DNA of 10,340 nucleotides from a bacterium (GTDB taxonomy: Bacteria > Chloroflexota > Dormibacteria > Aeolococcales > Aeolococcaceae), in the NCBI GenBank assembly GCA_021850405.1, contig JAJZMA010000215.1, positions 1 to 10,340 of the forward strand. The letters run 5' to 3'. Of this stretch, positions 6,738 to 10,340 are shown piece after piece (position 1 is the first letter of the stretch; every line of letters begins with the position of its first letter). A program made the translations under genes and the position numbers. Under the pieces are notes generated by a model. That model was not told the DNA's origin and ran no database searches. It saw nothing but the letters and a program-made list of their open reading frames with translations.

Positions 6738-6774
6738 AGCAAATCTCCTTATTGCTAAATGGATTTCAGCTGCG

Positions 6775-6804
6775 ATTGTACGTTGTTTCGATACGCATTC
6801 TCAA
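6775..6804 (-). promoter_or_regulatory. Putative sigma-70-like promoter for the HU gene
   Basis: On the minus strand, TTGAGA (plus-strand 6799-6804) and TACAAT (6775-6780) are separated by 18 bases, each matching 4-5 of 6 consensus positions. Transcription would begin near 6768 and give a leader of about 30 bases containing AAGGAG. This is the best promoter match I see in the window, and it agrees with the expected strong expression of an HU gene. Confidence 0.6.
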
Positions 6805-7000
6805 CTACCCAACCAGATTCCCTCATCCCATCCCTGTCAAACGGCCAGTACCTGCTCTTTCTGAACCAGGGGCCCACCTGATCATTGCCACGCTTCTCTC
6901 TCCTTTCTGTGTCCGCTGGGGAGCCGCCCCGGGGACTGGCACAGACCCCCGCGGGGATGCAGGCAGGACCCCTCCCGCCCCAAAAAAGCTTTTTACTGCC
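6805..7000 (+). other. GC-rich leader region upstream of the femX-like operon
   Basis: About 195 bases lie between the HU promoter and the first femX-like ATG. The right half contains the palindromes CCCCGGGG (6927-6934) and CCCCGCGGGG (6947-6956), further runs of G4 and C4 that could pair with them, and an AAAAAGCTTTTT palindrome (about 6983-6994) just before the start codon. I recognise no known riboswitch or T-box and no convincing promoter. The frame is open through this region, but its residues do not look like protein. Confidence 0.35.
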
Positions 7001-8047
7001 ATGCGAGATGCAAAGTCTCCCTGCAGGAAGCGGCAATGCCCGCCATTTGCTACCGTAAATGCCATCGCAGGAAACAGCAGCGCGCTACCAGCACCAGCTG
7101 CATGGGACTTACAGCTTGCTGCGTGGCATGGCCACATACTTCAAAGTGCTCCCTGGCGAGCCTTTCGCGAGGCCCTTGGGTACCCAGTAACTGCTTGTCA
7201 GGGAGAGGACTGGATGTGGTCGGCGTATGAGGAAACCGGACGGGGCGTACGCTACCTCTACTGCCCCTATGGCCCAGTCCTTAAAAACCCTGGCGCAAAC
7301 GGGCCTCTAAGGGAGTCGCTGCAAAGTCTCCTGCAGGAAGGCAAAGACCGGGGCCAGGATTTTGTAAGGCTGGAGCCTGGTACTGGCCTGGACGCGAAAA
7401 TGAAGGATATGGGTGCAATCCCCTCCTTCGACGGCCAGCCACAGTGGACGACGGTTCTGGACCTTGCCAGACCTGCAGAGGAGCTAAAACACTCCTTCAC
7501 CAAAGGGCATCGTAGCAGCATAAACGGAGCGCAGCGCCGCGGACTCACCATACGCCACAGCACGAGCACAGAGGACCTGGCACTCTTTCTTTCCTTCCTG
7601 GAACGAGCCAGCAAAAAGAGCCGCTTCCACGGCCATGAACAACGATATTACGAGACCCTAATACGCACGCTTGGCCCTGCAGGAATAGCCACCATCTACC
7701 TGGCTGAGCACGAGGACACCCCTGTCGCCGCGGCCATCTGCCTCGACTGGGCAGGAGTCCGCTATTATGCCCACGCGGCTGCAGATCCGGAGCAGCCCCG
7801 CAGTCTGGCTCCTGCCGCTCCTGTCTGCTGGCAGATGATACTGGATGCCCAGAAAAATGGCAGCCACAGCTTTGACCTTTATGGAATAGCACCACCGGGG
7901 GCCAGCCCAACACATCCGTGGGCAGGCTTTACCCAGTTCAAGCTTGCCTTTGGGGGGCGTGTGGTGGAACGCGGGCATGGGTGGGATCTACCCATACGGA
8001 AGCTGCGCCATACTGTATACCGAACGATGCAAAAGCTAAGACCATGA
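7001..8047 (+). CDS. FemABX-family peptidyltransferase (lipid II amino-acid ligase-like), first of a pair
   Basis: FemABX enzymes use aminoacyl-tRNA to add amino acids to the lipid II stem peptide on the cytosolic side of the membrane, building branches or bridges; some relatives act on other acceptors. The product has 348 residues in a double-GNAT layout. Landmarks: GHILQSAPWRAF (44-55), the YCPYGPVL strand (87-94), KGHRSSINGAQRRGL (168-182), matching the family's KxxRxxIxxAxKxGv element, and SFDLYGIAPP (290-299) with GFTQFKLAFGG (309-319) near the end. The ATG at 7001 is the only in-frame ATG, GTG or TTG near the domain start, but it has no Shine-Dalgarno sequence, and residues 1-30 look poorly conserved. 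The stop overlaps the next gene's start by four bases (ATGA). It is about 5 residues longer than its neighbour. The amino acid and acceptor cannot be read from the sequence. Confidence 0.87.
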   Translation: MRDAKSPCRKRQCPPFATVNAIAGNSSALPAPAAWDLQLAAWHGHILQSAPWRAFREALGYPVTACQGEDWMWSAYEETGRGVRYLYCPYGPVLKNPGANGPLRESLQSLLQEGKDRGQDFVRLEPGTGLDAKMKDMGAIPSFDGQPQWTTVLDLARPAEELKHSFTKGHRSSINGAQRRGLTIRHSTSTEDLALFLSFLERASKKSRFHGHEQRYYETLIRTLGPAGIATIYLAEHEDTPVAAAICLDWAGVRYYAHAAADPEQPRSLAPAAPVCWQMILDAQKNGSHSFDLYGIAPPGASPTHPWAGFTQFKLAFGGRVVERGHGWDLPIRKLRHTVYRTMQKLRP

Positions 8048-9075
8048 GATATGCAACCCCTGCCGAACTTGGCTCCTGGGACAGGCTGATCGCCGCCAAC
8101 CCGGATGGTGGCCATATCCTTCAAAGCCACAGCTGGGGTGAGTTCAAGCGCAAGCACAACTGGCAGCCGCTATACCTCATTGCGCAACTGCGTGGGGAAG
8201 AGGTTGCTGTCATGGCGCTACGCCGCCACTTTCCGGCTTTTGGTGAGATGTGGTATACACCCAAGGGTCCTGGTGTTGCGAGCCATGCCCAGCTCTCCCA
8301 GCTTGCCCTTGAACTGCCACCTGGAAGACGACCGTTTCTGATACGCACCGAACCAGAACTGCCAGACCAGGATGGCTTGCCACCCGGGGTCCAGTACAGA
8401 AGGGCGCCAATAGATATCCAGATAAATCGCTCTACTGTGGTAGTTCCGCTGGGACTGACAGAAGAGGCGTTGTTATCATCGTTCAAGCCCAAAACCAGGT
8501 ACAACATACGGCTGGCACAGAAAAAGGGGATTCGGGTACTGCCAGTCGGGGCCTCAACTGAAAACCTGCACATCATGTACCGACTCATGAAGGCAACCCG
8601 CTCCCGCAACAGCTTTGTCCTGCGGGAGGAATCATATTTTTCCGACTACTGGAGAATGCAAAGCCAGAGCGGCAACGGGCAGCTGTTTTTTGCTGTAAAA
8701 GATAGCGAGGTGCTGGCAGGCGCATTTGTGACCTTCCTCGGGTCCAAGGCCTGGTACAAGGATGGCGGCTCAGTCACAAGACACAAAGAGCTTATGGCGC
8801 CTTACGCGCTCCAGTGGGAGATTATGCGGTGGCTCCAGGCGCATGAAATCCAGAGTTATGATCTCGTTGCGGTTCCACCAGCTCATCTGCTGTCAGAAGA
8901 GCATCCGCTCTATGGGCTATGGCGCTTCAAGTCCGGGTTTTGTGCCGATATTACGCAGTACATTGGAACGCTGGACTTTCCGCTCTCGACGACAGCCTAC
9001 CGGGGCTGGACAACGCTCGGTGAGCGGACCTACTCACGTCTTTCCATGCACAGGAGCAAGGAGCCAGTCTACTGA
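8044..9075 (+). CDS. FemABX-family peptidyltransferase, second of a pair
   Basis: The product has 343 residues and is a clear paralogue of the preceding gene. Shared landmarks: GHILQSHSWGEFKRKHNW (23-40), RGEEVAVMAL (50-59), YTPKGPGV (71-78), FKPKTRYNIRLAQKKGI (147-163), then SYDLVAVPP (271-279) and YGLWRFKSGF (290-299). It keeps the classical N-terminal LQSxxWGEFK signature better than its partner. Where FemX proteins usually have a DxGG-like turn it reads DLVAVPP, a small departure. There is no signal peptide or membrane segment, as expected for a cytosolic enzyme. Translation is probably coupled to the upstream gene by the ATGA overlap and to folE by TGATG at 9073-9077. Paired FemABX genes often add successive residues of one bridge (as FemA/FemB do in staphylococci), and that is the likely arrangement here, though not shown. 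Confidence 0.9.
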   Translation: MRYATPAELGSWDRLIAANPDGGHILQSHSWGEFKRKHNWQPLYLIAQLRGEEVAVMALRRHFPAFGEMWYTPKGPGVASHAQLSQLALELPPGRRPFLIRTEPELPDQDGLPPGVQYRRAPIDIQINRSTVVVPLGLTEEALLSSFKPKTRYNIRLAQKKGIRVLPVGASTENLHIMYRLMKATRSRNSFVLREESYFSDYWRMQSQSGNGQLFFAVKDSEVLAGAFVTFLGSKAWYKDGGSVTRHKELMAPYALQWEIMRWLQAHEIQSYDLVAVPPAHLLSEEHPLYGLWRFKSGFCADITQYIGTLDFPLSTTAYRGWTTLGERTYSRLSMHRSKEPVY

Positions 9076-9728
9076 TGGCAAGAGGAGAAGGGGCCAGGCG
9101 CTCATCTGCAGACGCACTTCGAAAACCTCTAAGCGACCAGGAAAAGGCTGACTTTGAAGCATATCTAAGCCTTATCCTTGCTCGGCTGGGACTCGACCAG
9201 GATGCACCCGGAGCCCAGGACACACACCGGCGCTATCTGGCTGCGCTTATCTCGGCAACAGCTGGCTACGACGGTGACCCGAAGCTGACAACATCATTTC
9301 CTCTGGAGCAGGTGGCGGAAGGGGAAAAAAGTTTCTCGCAGGTGGTCGAGGGACCCATTGCCTTCAGCGCCATCTGCGAGCACCATGCGCTTCCCTTTTT
9401 TGGCAATGTGCACATCGGCTACCTTCCAGCCGGAAGAGTGATTGGAATATCCAAAATGACCCGTGTTGTGCGGCTGTTCAGCAGAAGGTTTACCCTCCAG
9501 GAACGTCTGACGGAGGAGATAGCGGATACGATCATCCGGGCTACAGGGAGTAACTCCGTAGGCGTCCTTGTATCCGCCAACCATCTGTGCACACGGATTC
9601 AGGGCGTCCATGAAACGCATACCGGAACCAATACAACTGTCTGGAAAGGGTACTATGCGTCTGACCCTGACATGCGATCCGAGTTTCTCTCCCTGTGCGG
9701 GATTGGGCATACGCTCCCCCAGGGCTAA
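9075..9728 (+). CDS. folE: GTP cyclohydrolase I (FolE), divergent
   Basis: FolE converts GTP to 7,8-dihydroneopterin triphosphate, the first step of folate and other pterin routes, as a toroidal cytosolic oligomer. The product has 217 residues. Zinc ligands are present: C101 and H104 in AICEHHALPFFG, and C172 in ANHLC, with H170 at the position of catalytic H179 of E. coli. Also conserved are IGYLPAGRVIGISKMTRVVRLF (S126, K127, R130) and LQERLTEEIA (141-150). Departures: the normally invariant Arg after the third zinc ligand (E. coli R185, in RG) is Gln (Q176, in CTRIQGV), and the ETPxR element near residue 50 reads QDTHRR. The ATG overlaps the preceding stop by one base. A strong hairpin lies 26 bases downstream. 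The metal site makes the family safe; full activity is uncertain because of Q176. Confidence 0.92.
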   Translation: MARGEGARRSSADALRKPLSDQEKADFEAYLSLILARLGLDQDAPGAQDTHRRYLAALISATAGYDGDPKLTTSFPLEQVAEGEKSFSQVVEGPIAFSAICEHHALPFFGNVHIGYLPAGRVIGISKMTRVVRLFSRRFTLQERLTEEIADTIIRATGSNSVGVLVSANHLCTRIQGVHETHTGTNTTVWKGYYASDPDMRSEFLSLCGIGHTLPQG

Positions 9729-9753
9729 CCCAATCCATCCTACACCAGGAACA

Positions 9754-9780
9754 AAGGCGCCCCGGAACGGGGGCCGCCTT
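9754..9780. terminator. Strong hairpin between folE and a convergent membrane-protein gene
   Basis: AAGGCG-CCCCG (9754-9764) pairs with CGGGG-gc-CGCCTT (9768-9780), giving eleven base pairs, a GAA loop and a two-base bulge. It sits between two convergent stop codons, so it probably ends transcription from both sides. On the minus strand it is followed by TTTGTT; on the plus strand by only two Ts, so it is more canonical for the minus-strand gene. Confidence 0.7.
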
Positions 9781-9809
9781 GCCCACCGTCGACGGATTTG
9801 ATGGACATT

Positions 9810-10340
9810 TCAGCCCAGCAGTGGGGTTGACACCGCAAATGCCAGGGCAGCCGAGACAAGACAGCCGACTACTATGAAAAACAGCTGAAGCCATTGCCGC
9901 TGTAGGCCCCAGTCAGTAGTTAGCAGGGAAAGCACAATGGTGGCAAGACATGCGATCCACGTTATCCCAACCAGGCTCCAGGTAATCACATCCAGATTTA
10001 GCCCAACCGCAGACGCAACCGCAGCAAAAGCAAGCGGTGCGACCACTATAAGGCAGCCCACGGTACCAGCAAGCCCTCCGGATGCGACAAGCGGCCGAAG
10101 TGATGCGGGTGCCCGTACCCTGGCGCGGCCCGAAAGCACCAGGGCGCAGATAGCAATAAGGCCGATAAATGCGACCACAAGCTGGACAGGCGAAGTGCTG
10201 CCGCCATATGGATTGCTGAGGGCGTCATTTCCCACCAGCGCGGTAAACATCATCAACAGGAAACAGCCAGCTGCCAGCAGGCAGCCGAGGTCATTCTGTT
10301 TCCCGGGCGCCTCTGCAGGTCCCAGCCCTGCAACCGGTGG
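9810..10340 (-). CDS. Multi-pass membrane protein of unknown function (N-terminus beyond window)
   Basis: The frame ends at TGA (9810-9812) and stays open to the right edge, giving at least 176 residues, so the real start is probably outside the window. A TTG at 10256 is possible, but it would cut through the first membrane segment. About five hydrophobic segments are visible, counting from the TTG as residue 1: one ending at about residue 9 (its first half is upstream, LGCLLAAGCFLL), then about 24-42, 60-85, 90-112 and 122-145. Small loops contain SGRARVRAPAS and TTDWGLQRQ. No catalytic or transport motif is recognisable, and no family is called. It converges with folE across the hairpin at 9754-9780. 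Confidence 0.7.
   Translation of the reverse strand, partial: PPVAGLGPAEAPGKQNDLGCLLAAGCFLLMMFTALVGNDALSNPYGGSTSPVQLVVAFIGLIAICALVLSGRARVRAPASLRPLVASGGLAGTVGCLIVVAPLAFAAVASAVGLNLDVITWSLVGITWIACLATIVLSLLTTDWGLQRQWLQLFFIVVGCLVSAALAFAVSTPLLG

Noticed and set aside
6752..7000. Extension of the first femX-like protein by 83 residues to an ATG at 6752
   Set aside because: The ATG is inside the HU leader, the extension runs across the HU promoter, and the residues do not resemble protein; the FemABX domain begins well after 7001.
7008..7058. A 16-codon open frame that could be a leader peptide before femX
   Set aside because: It overlaps the only usable femX-like start, has no ribosome binding site and is probably chance, although it includes the 20-base direct repeat.

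Overview
The window is a densely packed bacterial chromosomal segment of moderately high GC. It holds nine complete protein genes, two genes cut by the window edges and three to four inferred regulatory sites. I see no tRNA, rRNA, CRISPR array, insertion sequence or phage gene. The gene set (SCO/TlpA thiol-redox protein, D-Ala-D-Ala carboxypeptidase, paired FemABX-type peptidyl transferases, HU, folate enzymes) fits an aerobic free-living bacterium. The FemABX pair suggests a monoderm-type wall with peptide branches or bridges. The phylum cannot be fixed from the sequence; a Chloroflexota- or Actinomycetota-like background is only a guess. Several genes appear to start with GTG or TTG.

Left part (1-3221): the C-terminal end of a plus-strand gene is followed by a minus-strand run read from right to left: folD, an unrecognised protein built of two similar modules, and a membrane-anchored fusion of an SCO-like domain and a TlpA/ResA-like thioredoxin. 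The three genes lie 14-29 bases apart and look like one operon behind a plausible promoter at 3245-3274.

Middle part (3296-6737): four single genes alternate in strand. They are a small CxxC...CxxC protein with a perfect Shine-Dalgarno sequence, a secreted DacA-type carboxypeptidase, a CDF metal transporter with a very histidine-rich N-terminus, and an HU-type nucleoid protein with a good sigma-70-like promoter.

Right part (7001-10340): two FemABX-family genes and a divergent folE overlap by 4 bases and 1 base and so look translationally coupled. A strong hairpin lies downstream, and a multi-pass membrane protein of unknown function enters from the right edge on the minus strand.

Functional themes are one-carbon/pterin metabolism (folD, folE), wall peptide metabolism (dacA-like, two femX-like) and redox or metal handling outside the cytoplasm (SCO-TlpA fusion, CDF transporter). 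I found no clear defence, mobile or otherwise new multi-gene system. The most notable points are the SCO-TlpA fusion with a nine-G tract in its coding sequence, the duplicated-module protein beside it, and the FolE and FolD enzymes that depart from family motifs.
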